DNA from: Hyphomonadaceae bacterium
GTDB taxonomy: Bacteria; Pseudomonadota; Alphaproteobacteria; Caulobacterales; Hyphomonadaceae
DNA length: 40,559 bases
Assembly: GCA_030158285.1 (NCBI GenBank)
Contig: JAOATF010000158.1
Location: 1-40,559 of the forward strand
Reading direction: 5' to 3'
How positions within the stretch are numbered: position 1 is the stretch's first letter; each line of letters starts with the position of its first letter. Both the position numbers and the translations under genes were made by a program. This document shows positions 17,256-28,008 of the stretch, in pieces. Under the pieces are notes generated by a model. The model ran no database searches, was not told the origin of the DNA, and saw only the letters and a list, made by a program, of their open reading frames with translations.

Positions 17256-18120
17256 CGGCTTGCGTCTCCGGGTCCAGGCGCTCAAGAAATCCCACCGCAG
17301 CGCTGAGAAAGGCGTCGTTGCGATCGCCCGCCACCATGTGCGACGCGCCGGCGACGTCGGTGAATTTTGCGTTGGGAAGCTGTGCGACGAAGGTCTCCGC
17401 CGCCTCCCGAGAAACCAACTCGCTCAGCCGGCCCCTGATGAGATGCACCGGAAGCGTCAACCCGGGCAATCGGGTATGGAACGCGTCGGCATCCCGCAAG
17501 GATCGGCCACGATGGACGCCGGAGACAAAGCCGGGATCCCAATGCCAGCGGAGCCGACCATCATCGCCCTGCCGCAGATTCTTGGCCAGTCCAGAGTGAT
17601 CCGCTGGCCGCGGCCGGTGAGGTAGATAGGCCGCAATGACCTCGGCGGCCTCCTCAAGGCTGCCAAATCCTTGCGCGACATGGGCGCTCATGAACTCCAT
17701 GACCTTGGCGGCGCCGTCCGGGTCCATGCTCGGAACGATGTCAACAAGCGTGATCGAGCTGAAACTCCCGGGCGCGATCTCGGCCTCCGCGTACAGCCCG
17801 GCGAGCCCGCCGAGAGACGCGCCAATCAAAGCCGGACGGCCACCCATCGCGCGCGATACCTCCGCTAGATCCTCCGCGAACCGCTGAATCCCATAGTCTC
17901 CCGTCGGCGACCAGCCGCTGTCGCCATGGCCACGGAGATCGACCGTGACAACTTCCCAGCCTCGATCCGCAAGCGCCGCCGCCGTTTTGGTCCAGGCATG
18001 CCGCGTCTGGCCGCCGCCGTGCGCCATGAGTACGGAGCCGCGCCTCGGCTGACCATACCGGTCCGCGGCGAGGTCGAGCCCGTCGGTGGTTCTGAAGACA
18101 GCTTGGCTCGGTGCATTCAT
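17245..18120 (-). CDS. Alpha/beta hydrolase (esterase/lactonase-like)
   Basis: A 291-residue cytoplasmic hydrolase. The oxyanion segment is A-H-G-G-G-Q-T-R near 33-40, the D-L-R-G-H-G-D-S-G-W motif follows at 61-70, and the nucleophile is Ser102 in G-A-S-L-G-G. The catalytic His is likely in A-S-H-M-V-A-G-D near residue 265. The R-G-x-x-S-E-L-V region before it holds the acid (Glu in place of the common Asp). It is divergent from the crotonase gene at 18282 and shares the intergenic region with the candidate operator. In a cluster with a Baeyer-Villiger monooxygenase, a hydrolase is needed to open the lactone or cleave the ester; this gene is the best candidate, which is inference. Confidence 0.82.
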   Translation of the reverse strand: MNAPSQAVFRTTDGLDLAADRYGQPRRGSVLMAHGGGQTRHAWTKTAAALADRGWEVVTVDLRGHGDSGWSPTGDYGIQRFAEDLAEVSRAMGGRPALIGASLGGLAGLYAEAEIAPGSFSSITLVDIVPSMDPDGAAKVMEFMSAHVAQGFGSLEEAAEVIAAYLPHRPRPADHSGLAKNLRQGDDGRLRWHWDPGFVSGVHRGRSLRDADAFHTRLPGLTLPVHLIRGRLSELVSREAAETFVAQLPNAKFTDVAGASHMVAGDRNDAFLSAAVGFLERLDPETQADDG

Positions 18121-18148
18121 GGATGATTCTCATTTTTTTCGCCCGACC

Positions 18149-18166
18149 CGACAGCTTCGCCTGTCG
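18149..18166. repeat. Inverted repeat in the divergent promoter region
   Basis: CGACAG and CTGTCG form a perfect 6-base inverted repeat with a 6-base loop, between the hydrolase start (18120) and the crotonase start (18282). Because both genes point away from it, a terminator is unlikely; a regulator binding site is possible. The half-sites CGACA and TGTCG also flank the motif near 25.17 kb. Confidence 0.35.
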
Positions 18167-18259
18167 CAAGCCGCGCGTGCAGCCTGCGATCGACAAGCGG
18201 GCCATATCCCGCTTTGCGTCCTGAGACTAACCAGCGTAGCATGAACGTGACACTAGAAA

Positions 18260-18273
18260 ACACGTATGTGTCG
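18260..18273. promoter_or_regulatory. Candidate operator, copy 1 (crotonase promoter)
   Basis: ACACGTATGTGTCG, with ACAC/GTGT arms, lies directly before the GGAGG ribosome site (18273-18277) of the crotonase gene. It matches 12 of 14 bases with the element at 25164-25177 in the other divergent promoter of this cluster. The probable reader is the IclR protein encoded at 20756-21538, since dyad sites of this size are usual for that family. Both the operator role and the regulator are inferred. Confidence 0.5.
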
Positions 18274-18281
18274 GAGGATGC

Positions 18282-19091
18282 ATGGTTGAGGTTGTCAATT
18301 TTGAACGGCGCGGACACGTGGCGATTATCACGCTGAATCGTCCCGAGGCGCTCAACGCCATCTCTCCTGAGATGCTCGTTCGTCTGGCCGAGGCTTGGAC
18401 CCATGTGCGAGAAGATCGGGAGGTCCGCGTGGCCGTGGTGACCGGCGCCGGCGACAAGGCGTTCTGCTCAGGGGCCGACCTGGGAAGGTTCATCCCGCTG
18501 ATGAGCGGCGCCCGCCCGCCGGAAGACGAGTGGGACCGGCGTGTCTTGGCTGACCGAGAAATGCTCGGCACGGGGCTTCTGCGGACGTTCGATGTGGTCA
18601 AGCCGGTGATCGCGGCGATCAACGGCCATGCGATCGCGGGCGGCATGGAGTTGGCCCAAGGCACGGACCTTCGTATCGCGTCCGACACCGCCAAACTCGG
18701 CGTGCAGGAGGTCAAATGGGCGATTTTCCCCGGGGGCGGCTCGACGGTGCGGCTCCCACGCCAGGTTCCGTATGCTCGCGCCATGGAGTTGTTGCTGACC
18801 GGCGACTTGATCACCGCCGCCGAGGCGCTTCAGTTAGGCTTCCTCAATCGCGTTGTGCCGCAGGGCGAAGTCCTGCCCGCCGCGCTGGAATTGGCTGAGC
18901 GCATCGCGGCGAATGGCCCGATCGCCGTGCAGGCGATCCGCCGGTCCGCTCGAGCTTGTCTGGGGCGCCCGGAAGCCGACGCGATGCGGATCGAGTCCGA
19001 AATGGCGGCCCCAGTCTTTCGAACCGAGGATGCCCGGGAGGGTCCGCTCGCCTTCATGCAGAAACGCAAGCCAGTCTTCCAAGGCCGGTGA
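18282..19091 (+). CDS. Enoyl-CoA hydratase/isomerase (crotonase family)
   Basis: A 269-residue crotonase with the typical N-terminal I-T-L-N-R-P-E-A-L-N-A-I. The CoA-binding/oxyanion loop is D-K-A-F-C-S-G-A-D-L, and G-H-A-I-A-G-G-M-E-L-A follows. Both acidic residues needed for hydration are present: the Glu of G-G-M-E-L and the Glu of G-V-Q-E-V, followed by P-G-G-G-S-T-V-R-L-P-R. It is therefore a competent hydratase candidate acting on an enoyl-CoA intermediate, although ring-opening hydrolases share this fold. The start is ATG 18282, four bases after GGAGG. It is the first gene of a plus-strand operon with the NMO-family and thioesterase genes. Confidence 0.88.
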   Translation: MVEVVNFERRGHVAIITLNRPEALNAISPEMLVRLAEAWTHVREDREVRVAVVTGAGDKAFCSGADLGRFIPLMSGARPPEDEWDRRVLADREMLGTGLLRTFDVVKPVIAAINGHAIAGGMELAQGTDLRIASDTAKLGVQEVKWAIFPGGGSTVRLPRQVPYARAMELLLTGDLITAAEALQLGFLNRVVPQGEVLPAALELAERIAANGPIAVQAIRRSARACLGRPEADAMRIESEMAAPVFRTEDAREGPLAFMQKRKPVFQGR

Positions 19092-19138
19092 TCCTACCTC
19101 GACGACTCCAATCGAACCCTTAGGAACAGGAATGCTCA

Positions 19139-20281
19139 ATGGCGCTGCACAGCCGCATCTGCGAAATCTTCGGCATCCAATATCCGATCGTGCTCGCCGG
19201 AATGGGGGGGGCAAGTGTTCCGCGCTTGGCTGCCGCAGTCTCCAACGCCGGCGGCCTCGGCATATTGGGCGCCGCCGCTTGCTCGCCGCAAGAGCTCCGT
19301 GAATGGATACGCGAGGTGCGTAGCCTGACCGACAAGCCGTTCGGCGTTGATACTCTGCTGCCCGCCTCCGTGCGGCGCGAGGTGGTCGATGCGGCGATGC
19401 CTACAGGTGGAGACGGGAAGCCGTCGCCGATGGAACTCATTGCGGACTACCAGAACTTCGCGGCCGATTTCATGCGCAAGGAAGGTCTGCAAAAGGTCGC
19501 CCGCTCCCGCGACGCCAACAATGCCGAGCCCCGGGGCGGCCCGGCGTTCTTTTCAAAGGAGTTCTTTGAGGCGCAGATGGAGGTCGTGGTCGAGGAAAAG
19601 GTGCCGGTCTACGCCGCAGGCCTGGGAAACCCCGGTCCCTGGATGGAGCGACTGCGGGAGAACCGCACGAAGATCATGGCCGTCATAGGGTCGGTGAAAC
19701 ATGCGCTGCAGGTCGCGGCTTCCGGCATCGACGTGGTGGTCGCCCAGGGACATGACGGGGGCGGACATAATTCGCCGATCGGCACCATGGCCCTCATCCC
19801 CCAGGTTGTCGACGCCATGGCGGGGCGTATTCCTGTGCTCGGGGCCGGCGGGATCACGGACGGCCGCGGCGTGGCGGCCGCCATGATGCTTGGGGCCGAG
19901 GGCGCCTGGGTGGGCACCGCGTTCCTGGCGACAGAGGAGGCCGGCATTCAGCAATTCCAAAAGGAGGTTCTGGTCGAGTACGGCGATGGCGACACGGTTG
20001 TGTCAAAATCCGTCACCGGGAAGCCGGCCAGGATTATCCGCAACAAGTGGGCGCAGGCTTGGGTGGACGCGGAGAAGTCGCCGCTGCCCATGCCCTTCCA
20101 GTCGATCATCGCCGGCCCCGTGCTCGCGGCGGCGACCCTAGACCAGCGTAAGGATATCGCGCCTGGGTTCGCGGGCCAGGGCATGGGGCTTATCAAGGCG
20201 ATTCGCCCCGCCAAGGACGTCCTCGAAGACCTCGTCAGCGGCGCCGAGACCGCGCTCAATCGCGCCGATCGATTTCGCTGA
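19139..20281 (+). CDS. Nitronate monooxygenase-family FMN oxidoreductase (possible IpdC-like enoyl-CoA reductase)
   Basis: A 380-residue TIM-barrel flavoprotein of the NMO/2-nitropropane dioxygenase superfamily. The N-terminal Y-P-I-V-L-A-G-M-G-G FMN-binding strand, A-Q-G-H-D-G-G-G-H, the phosphate-binding G-A-G-G-I-T-D-G-R and A-E-G-A-W-V-G-T-A-F-L are visible. True nitronate oxidation is one possibility. In actinobacterial steroid degradation, IpdC (Rv3553) belongs to this superfamily and acts on a CoA-linked ring intermediate. The setting here, between crotonase and thioesterase in a CoA-pathway cluster, favours a role on a CoA substrate. That assignment is contextual and unproven. Confidence 0.82.
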   Translation: MALHSRICEIFGIQYPIVLAGMGGASVPRLAAAVSNAGGLGILGAAACSPQELREWIREVRSLTDKPFGVDTLLPASVRREVVDAAMPTGGDGKPSPMELIADYQNFAADFMRKEGLQKVARSRDANNAEPRGGPAFFSKEFFEAQMEVVVEEKVPVYAAGLGNPGPWMERLRENRTKIMAVIGSVKHALQVAASGIDVVVAQGHDGGGHNSPIGTMALIPQVVDAMAGRIPVLGAGGITDGRGVAAAMMLGAEGAWVGTAFLATEEAGIQQFQKEVLVEYGDGDTVVSKSVTGKPARIIRNKWAQAWVDAEKSPLPMPFQSIIAGPVLAAATLDQRKDIAPGFAGQGMGLIKAIRPAKDVLEDLVSGAETALNRADRFR

Positions 20282-20299
20282 AGTGGGAAAGGAAACGCA

Positions 20300-20743
20300 A
20301 TGATTCCTCGCAGAATGCCCGAGTTTCACGCCGAGATGGTCGAAGCCTTCATGGCTTCGAGCAATCGGATGACCGGCCTCCCCGAATTCCTGGGCCTGCG
20401 GATCGTAGCCATGGAACCGGGCGGTCTTACCGCGGAGATGACAGTCGACCCAAAGCTGCTGACGGGCTTCGGCAACATGCACGGCGGCGTCCTGTCTGCG
20501 GCCTGCGATCACGTATTGGGATGTGTCTGCTATCCCCACATGGAGAAGGGACAGTGGGCGGCGACGACCGAGTTCAAGATCAACCTGCTCGCGCCGGTCA
20601 GCCGCGGGATGGTCACGGCGCGCGCGGAAATCATCTCGATGAGCAAGCACACCGCGGTGGTGAGGATCGAAATGGAGAACGAAGGTCGCTTATGTTGTTC
20701 GGCGCAGGGCACCGTCCTGATCCAGAATCCCAAACCTGCGTGA
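20300..20743 (+). CDS. PaaI-type hotdog-fold thioesterase
   Basis: A 147-residue single hotdog domain. The conserved segment N-M-H-G-G-V-L-S-A-A-C-D-H-V-L-G contains the H-G-G turn and the acidic residue (Asp) used for thioester hydrolysis in the PaaI/4HBT-II group. A-T-T-E-F-K-I-N-L-L-A-P-V is the usual following strand. Family members hydrolyse acyl-CoAs and often rescue CoA from dead-end intermediates. GGAAAGGAAA precedes ATG 20300, 18 bp after the NMO stop. It is the last gene of this operon and meets the IclR gene tail to tail with only 12 bp between them. Confidence 0.85.
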   Translation: MIPRRMPEFHAEMVEAFMASSNRMTGLPEFLGLRIVAMEPGGLTAEMTVDPKLLTGFGNMHGGVLSAACDHVLGCVCYPHMEKGQWAATTEFKINLLAPVSRGMVTARAEIISMSKHTAVVRIEMENEGRLCCSAQGTVLIQNPKPA

Positions 20744-20755
20744 CGGATGCGGTGT

Positions 20756-21538
20756 TCAGGCGGTCTTTCGGGCTGCTCCCTGGCCGAGGGTTCCGAGGCC
20801 GCCGAGCACGTCACGCATGATCCTAAGCAACTCGGGGCGACGGCCCCGGAACAGGTCTTTGGGCGCGGCCAAGCCAAGGGCCAGGGGACGGGCCGGCGGA
20901 CTTACGGCGAGTGGAATGGCAAGCATTGCGGCGTTGTCGTTCACTAGGCCGGCATGGAAGGCATGACCTCGGGCGGCGACCTGCTTCAGGTCTCCGGCGA
21001 CTTCCTCTGTGGGCGGCGGCTCCTCATCGCCGTCCCACACCGCAAGCGCTTCGGCGATCATCCGGGCCCTCGTTTCCGGCGGCTCCATGGCCAGGAGCAC
21101 CCGTCCAAGGGTCGAGCGGGCAAGGCATCGTCGCGTGCCGGCCTTGACGTGATAGCGGATCGGTGTCGTGCCTTCGATCACACGGATATACTGGCAATAC
21201 CCGCCGCTCACCGCACCCAGCACCACGGTCATCTGGGTTTGTTCGGCGATGTCGCGCATCTGCTGCTGGATGCGCCGGAGTGGGAGGATTTCGTCGCCAA
21301 CCCAGTGGCCTAGCAGGGAGACCCGGATGGAGGGGAAGAAGGTCCTGTCTTCGGCAGAAAATTCCAGATAGCCGAGGTCGGCGAGGCTGCGCAGCAGCGC
21401 GGCTGTACTGGAATGCGGATAGCCTAGCGCCAGGGCCACGTCCTGAATGTGGGCGGGCCTGCGAGCCTCGTCGAAATATTCGAAGATCTCCAGGGTCCGG
21501 GCGGCGGACTTGACGACGGATTGATCCGGTTTCGGCAT
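20756..21538 (-). CDS. IclR-family transcriptional regulator
   Basis: A 260-residue regulator. The N-terminal winged helix (about 8-70) begins V-V-K-S-A-A-R-T-L-E-I-F-E-Y-F and includes H-I-Q-D-V-A-L-A-L-G-Y-P-H-S-S-T-A-A-L-L. The C-terminal effector domain (about 85-250) carries Y-H-V-K-A-G-T-R-R and S-T-L-G-R-V-L-L-A. IclR proteins repress or activate aromatic and carboxylate catabolic operons through dyad operators. It is last in the minus-strand operon that begins near 25065, 24 bp after the FadH-like gene. It probably controls both divergent promoters carrying the 14-base element at 18260 and 25164, including its own operon. Confidence 0.88.
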   Translation of the reverse strand: MPKPDQSVVKSAARTLEIFEYFDEARRPAHIQDVALALGYPHSSTAALLRSLADLGYLEFSAEDRTFFPSIRVSLLGHWVGDEILPLRRIQQQMRDIAEQTQMTVVLGAVSGGYCQYIRVIEGTTPIRYHVKAGTRRCLARSTLGRVLLAMEPPETRARMIAEALAVWDGDEEPPPTEEVAGDLKQVAARGHAFHAGLVNDNAAMLAIPLAVSPPARPLALGLAAPKDLFRGRRPELLRIMRDVLGGLGTLGQGAARKTA

Positions 21539-21562
21539 GCTTTCAAATCCTTGGGCGCCAGC

Positions 21563-24461
<2,899 letters not shown>

Positions 24462-24489
24462 GGAGACCTCGCGTGTCAGGATTGCTGGC

Positions 24490-25065
24490 TCAAGGTTGCG
24501 GCGCTCTTCCATCCGGCGGCCACGCTTCGACGCCGTCTTCCAGGGGAACCCGCAGGCTCTTTAGGATCTGGGAAAACATGGTCCAGTTACCGATCGCGAC
24601 CACAAGCTCGATCCGTTCGGCGTCTGTCGCCAGGTGGCGGCAGCAGGCTTCCCAGGTCGCGTCGCCGATCATGCCGTCGTCGAGGGTGTCGTCGGTGGCC
24701 TGCAGCACCGCCCGGTCGGCCTCGGTCAGGTTCGGCGCGCCCTGCCAATCCCGCGTGGCGGCCAGGTCGACCGCCGGAACACCGAGCCCGCGGGCCACCC
24801 GCCAGTGCTGGGTCCATTCATAGACTGAGCCGGTTCGCCAGCCGATCCGCATGATGATCAGCTCGCGTAGTCTCGCATCGAGCCTGTTGCCACGGAAGAG
24901 CAGGGTGGTGAGTGTCGAGGCCAGTTCCTCTGCGACATCAGGATGTCGCAGCAAGACCCGGAAGACGCTAAGCGGCGCCATCTGTTCGGATACGCCCGCG
25001 ACGCTCGCCGCGGCTTTCGCCTGGTCCGGGCTGAGAAGATCGACCCTCACTCCACTGGCGGCCAT
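24490..25065 (-). CDS. Carboxymuconolactone decarboxylase (CMD/AhpD-like) family protein
   Basis: A 191-residue all-helical CMD-domain protein. The core reads R-L-D-A-R-L-R-E-L-I-I-M-R-I-G-W-R, followed by Y-E-W-T-Q-H-W-R-V-A-R-G-L-G, with the conserved Glu and His but without the CxxC pair of AhpD-type peroxidases. It therefore belongs to the non-redox CMD group, common in aromatic, terpene and steroid gene clusters without a well-defined reaction. It is the first gene of the minus-strand operon that continues with MaoC, FadH-like and IclR genes, and is divergent from the alcohol dehydrogenase. Confidence 0.8.
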   Translation of the reverse strand: MAASGVRVDLLSPDQAKAAASVAGVSEQMAPLSVFRVLLRHPDVAEELASTLTTLLFRGNRLDARLRELIIMRIGWRTGSVYEWTQHWRVARGLGVPAVDLAATRDWQGAPNLTEADRAVLQATDDTLDDGMIGDATWEACCRHLATDAERIELVVAIGNWTMFSQILKSLRVPLEDGVEAWPPDGRAPQP

Positions 25066-25163
25066 CGCGTTAAATCCATGTCAGGAGACGGTGTGCGTCA
25101 GTCCGCAGATCGTCAGCGTGAACTTTGTTTGATCGCTACCATAACAGATATGAGTTGACGACA

Positions 25164-25177
25164 ACATATATGTGTCG
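25164..25177. promoter_or_regulatory. Candidate operator, copy 2 (alcohol dehydrogenase promoter)
   Basis: ACATATATGTGTCG contains the perfect palindrome ACATATATGT (25164-25173), and the outer arms CGACA (25159-25163) and TGTCG (25173-25177) are also inverted. It matches 12 of 14 bases with the element at 18260-18273. TTGACG at 25155-25160 with GAGTAT at 25179-25184 could be a promoter whose spacer holds this site, which would suit repression. A looser AAC/GTT dyad lies just upstream (25143-25156). Confidence 0.5.
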
Positions 25178-25208
25178 CGAGTATGGGCCGCGAAGGGGAG
25201 TCCCGCCC

Positions 25209-26303
25209 GTGATCCCGGCTACGACATTTGCGATGGTTCAAACAGCGCCACGCCGTCTGGAGATGCGCGATCTTCCGATTCCTCAGATCGAGGCTGACAG
25301 CGCGATCCTGCGGATCGAGGCCTGCGGGATCTGCGGCAGCGACTACGAGCAGTTCGAGGGTGTCTTGAAAACGCCGATGCCGGTCATCCCGGGACATGAG
25401 CCCGTGGGGATCATCGAGGTGATCGGCGATAAGGCCGCGCGCCGCTGGGGCGTGGATGTCGGTGACCGGGTCGCCGTCGAGACCATGCTATCGTGTCACA
25501 GCTGCGACACCTGCCTCGGCGGCCGCTATCACCTATGCGCGGACCGGCAAATTTATTCGTACATCCCGCTGTCGAACATGCCGGGGCTGTGGGGCGCCTA
25601 CGCTCAGTACATGTACCTTGCGCCCAATACGATCGTTCACAAGATGGACAAGACCCTGCCGCCCGAACTCGCTGTCATGTTCAACCCGCTCGGGGCGGGC
25701 TTTCGTTGGGCGGTGGAGATTCCTCAGACCCAGGTCGGCGATACGATCGTCATCCTGGGACCGGGCCAGCGCGGTCTGGCCAGCGTCATCGCTGCGCGGC
25801 AGGCGGGGGCGGGGAAGATCATCGTCACGGGCATGGCCGCAGATGCGCGGAAACTCGACCTCGCCCGGACCTTCGGGGCGCATCACACAATCGACGTTCA
25901 GAACGAGAACGCCATCGAACGCATCAAAGAACTGACCGGCGGCCGGGGCGCCGATGTGGTCGTAGAGGTGACGTCCTACGCCACCGACCCGGTACGCGAG
26001 GCCCTGAGCTATGTGCGTGCCGGCGGGACGATCGTGCTGGCCGGGGTGAAAGGGTTCAAGCCCATACCGGACTTCGTCTCCGACCTGATTGTCTTCAAGG
26101 AAATCACCATCAAGGGGGCGATCGGCGTGACCTCGTCGGGATACCGCAAGGCCATCGACCTGATCGAGGCGCGGTCGCTGCCAATTGAACTGATGCATAC
26201 TCACGACTTCGCGTTGGAGGACGCGGATCTGGCCATCCGGACGCTCGCGCGCCAGGTGCCGGGAGATGAATCCATCCACTCATGCCTGATCCCGCCCGCC
26301 TAG
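25209..26303 (+). CDS. Zinc-dependent medium-chain alcohol dehydrogenase
   Basis: A 364-residue MDR enzyme. Catalytic zinc ligands are Cys39 (C-G-I-C-G-S) and His63-Glu64 (G-H-E-P-V-G). Structural zinc ligands are Cys96, Cys99, Cys102 and Cys110. The cofactor fold begins I-L-G-P-G-Q-R-G-L. I use GTG 25209 because GGGGAG at 25195-25200 is eight bases upstream; ATGs at 25125 and 25170 would put the proposed operator inside the gene. It starts a seven-gene plus-strand operon that ends with a Baeyer-Villiger monooxygenase, so its likely job is oxidising a secondary alcohol to the ketone used by that enzyme. The substrate itself is unknown. Confidence 0.87.
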   Translation: MIPATTFAMVQTAPRRLEMRDLPIPQIEADSAILRIEACGICGSDYEQFEGVLKTPMPVIPGHEPVGIIEVIGDKAARRWGVDVGDRVAVETMLSCHSCDTCLGGRYHLCADRQIYSYIPLSNMPGLWGAYAQYMYLAPNTIVHKMDKTLPPELAVMFNPLGAGFRWAVEIPQTQVGDTIVILGPGQRGLASVIAARQAGAGKIIVTGMAADARKLDLARTFGAHHTIDVQNENAIERIKELTGGRGADVVVEVTSYATDPVREALSYVRAGGTIVLAGVKGFKPIPDFVSDLIVFKEITIKGAIGVTSSGYRKAIDLIEARSLPIELMHTHDFALEDADLAIRTLARQVPGDESIHSCLIPPA

Positions 26304-26358
26304 TGCGCCAGCCTTCAGGTCGTAAAGCTTCGCCGAGGATTGAAAGGCAGGACGAGCC

Positions 26359-27525
26359 GTGAGTTTTAGCGACAAGGCCGCCATCGTTGGCATTGGCGAG
26401 ACCGAGTACGTCAGGGGCTCGGAGCGCACGGCCGTGGACCTGATGCTGGAGGCGGCCCGCAAGGCCATCGCCGACGCGGGGCTCAAGGCCTCGCAGATCG
26501 ATGGCATGGTTCCGCCCCCGATCTATACCACGTCCGAGGAACTCGCCGCCAACCTTGGTGTCGATGTCCTCCGCTATGCCTCGACGGTCCACATGGGCGG
26601 AGCCAGCCCCACCACGGCCCTGCAGAACGCTGCGACAGCCGTCGCCGCGGGCGTCGCCGACAACGTTCTCGTGGTGCTGGGCTGGAATGGCTACTCCGCG
26701 CTACGTCCAAAGCAGGGCCGGCCGCCGCAGCGGGCCATGAACATGAACACCCTGACCCGCACGATCCAGGGTTTCTACATGCCCTACGGCGTCACTATGC
26801 CGGCCCAGATGTATTCCTGGATCGCCATGCGCCATAAGCACCTCTACGGGGTGCCCGACGAGGCGATGGGCGAGGTGGCCCTGGCCTGCCGGGCCCACGC
26901 CCAGCTGAACCCGAGGGCCGTGACCTATGGCCAGCCTCTGGACATGGACGCCTACCTCGGCGCGAGGTGGATCTCCGAGCCCTTCCGTCTGTACGATTGT
27001 TGCCTGGAGACGGACGGCGCCTGCGCGGTTGTAGTGACCAGCGCCGAGCGGGCCCGCGACATGCCGCACCGGCCCGTGCTGATCGCCGGCGCCGCCGAGG
27101 GCCACCCCTATCCGGCAGATGACATTCCATCTCGACCCGATATGCTCAAAATCGGCCTGTCCTACGCCGCGCCTCGAGCCTTCGAGATGGCCGGCGTCAC
27201 CGCCCGCGACATGGACTTCCTGCAGGTCTACGACTGCTTCACCTATGTCGTGCTGCTGCAACTGGAGGCGCTGGGCTTCAGCGGGCCCGGCGGCATTTAC
27301 GATTTTGTGAAAGACGGCCAGATCCAACTCGGCGGTCGCTATCCGCTGAACACCCATGGCGGTCTGCTCAGCGAGGCCCACGTCTGGGGCCTCAACCACG
27401 TGCTAGAAGCGGTGCGCCAGCTTCGCGGCGACGCCGGCGCGCGCCAGGTGCCAGGCGCCAGAATTGGTTTGGTCACCGGATGGGGCGATCTCGGCGACGG
27501 CAGCCTGGCGATCTTGAGGACCTGA
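26359..27525 (+). CDS. Thiolase-fold lipid-transfer protein (Ltp2-like aldolase candidate) lacking the nucleophilic Cys
   Basis: A 388-residue thiolase-superfamily protein starting at GTG 26359. Where thiolases have N-x-C-S-x-G, this protein reads [11 protein letters not shown], so the acyl-accepting Cys is absent. The [17 protein letters not shown] and H-G-G-L-L-S-E-A-H segments match the SCP-x/Ltp2 branch. Ltp2 works with a DUF35 partner to cleave 3-hydroxyacyl-CoAs by retro-aldol chemistry. A DUF35 gene follows 5 bp later, supporting the same kind of complex here. An acyltransferase of the PhlACB type is an alternative. The aldolase role is inferred from the missing Cys and the partner. 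Confidence 0.83.
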   Translation: MSFSDKAAIVGIGETEYVRGSERTAVDLMLEAARKAIADAGLKASQIDGMVPPPIYTTSEELAANLGVDVLRYASTVHMGGASPTTALQNAATAVAAGVADNVLVVLGWNGYSALRPKQGRPPQRAMNMNTLTRTIQGFYMPYGVTMPAQMYSWIAMRHKHLYGVPDEAMGEVALACRAHAQLNPRAVTYGQPLDMDAYLGARWISEPFRLYDCCLETDGACAVVVTSAERARDMPHRPVLIAGAAEGHPYPADDIPSRPDMLKIGLSYAAPRAFEMAGVTARDMDFLQVYDCFTYVVLLQLEALGFSGPGGIYDFVKDGQIQLGGRYPLNTHGGLLSEAHVWGLNHVLEAVRQLRGDAGARQVPGARIGLVTGWGDLGDGSLAILRT

Positions 27526-27530
27526 GACCC

Positions 27531-27962
27531 ATGCACCCCCCCACCGTTCCCGCGCCGCTTCCCAGGACCCAAGATCCCATAGACGACGCCTTCTGGCGTC
27601 AATGCCAGGATGGACGCCTGCGCTTCCAGCGTTGTTCGGACTGCCGCGCGTGGCGGTTCCTGCCGCGCTACATGTGCGCGCGGTGCGGGTCTCCAGATTT
27701 CGCTTGGGCGCCTGTCCGCGGGACCGGCAGCCTTTACTCTTGGACCGTGACCCATCAGGCGCTTCACCCCGCCTTCGCTGCGGAAATCCCCTATGTCGCC
27801 GCGCTGGTGGAACTCGACGAAGGCGTGCGAATGGCGAGCCGGTTGCTGAACTGTGACCGCAACGCGCTGCAACTGGGCATCCGCGTCGAACTGCTCTTCC
27901 GAGAGCTTGGAGACGGCTTCCGGCTGCCTTGCTTCGAGCCCTCTGAGCAGGTGGCGCCATGA
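27531..27962 (+). CDS. DUF35 OB-fold protein with N-terminal zinc ribbon, partner of the thiolase-like protein
   Basis: A 143-residue protein. The rubredoxin-like zinc ribbon has C-S-D-C and C-A-R-C (about residues 35-54). The OB-fold contains G-T-G-S-L-Y-S-W-T-V and P-Y-V-A-A-L-V-E-L. Such proteins bind thiolase-fold enzymes and help place the acyl-CoA; in cholesterol side-chain degradation the DUF35 part of ChsH2 is required for Ltp2 activity. ATG 27531 comes 5 bp after the thiolase-like stop, so translation is probably coupled. Its immediate neighbours on both sides fit a CoA-linked pathway. Confidence 0.87.
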   Translation: MHPPTVPAPLPRTQDPIDDAFWRQCQDGRLRFQRCSDCRAWRFLPRYMCARCGSPDFAWAPVRGTGSLYSWTVTHQALHPAFAAEIPYVAALVELDEGVRMASRLLNCDRNALQLGIRVELLFRELGDGFRLPCFEPSEQVAP

Positions 27963-28008
27963 GTTGCGACCCGTTCAAGCTCCAGGACCCTCTTGGAAGG
28001 ATAGGCCG

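Noticed and set aside
25125..25208. ATGs at 25125 and 25170 as starts of the alcohol dehydrogenase
   Set aside because: They would place the dyad operator in coding sequence and lack a good ribosome site; GTG 25209 has GGGGAG at suitable distance.
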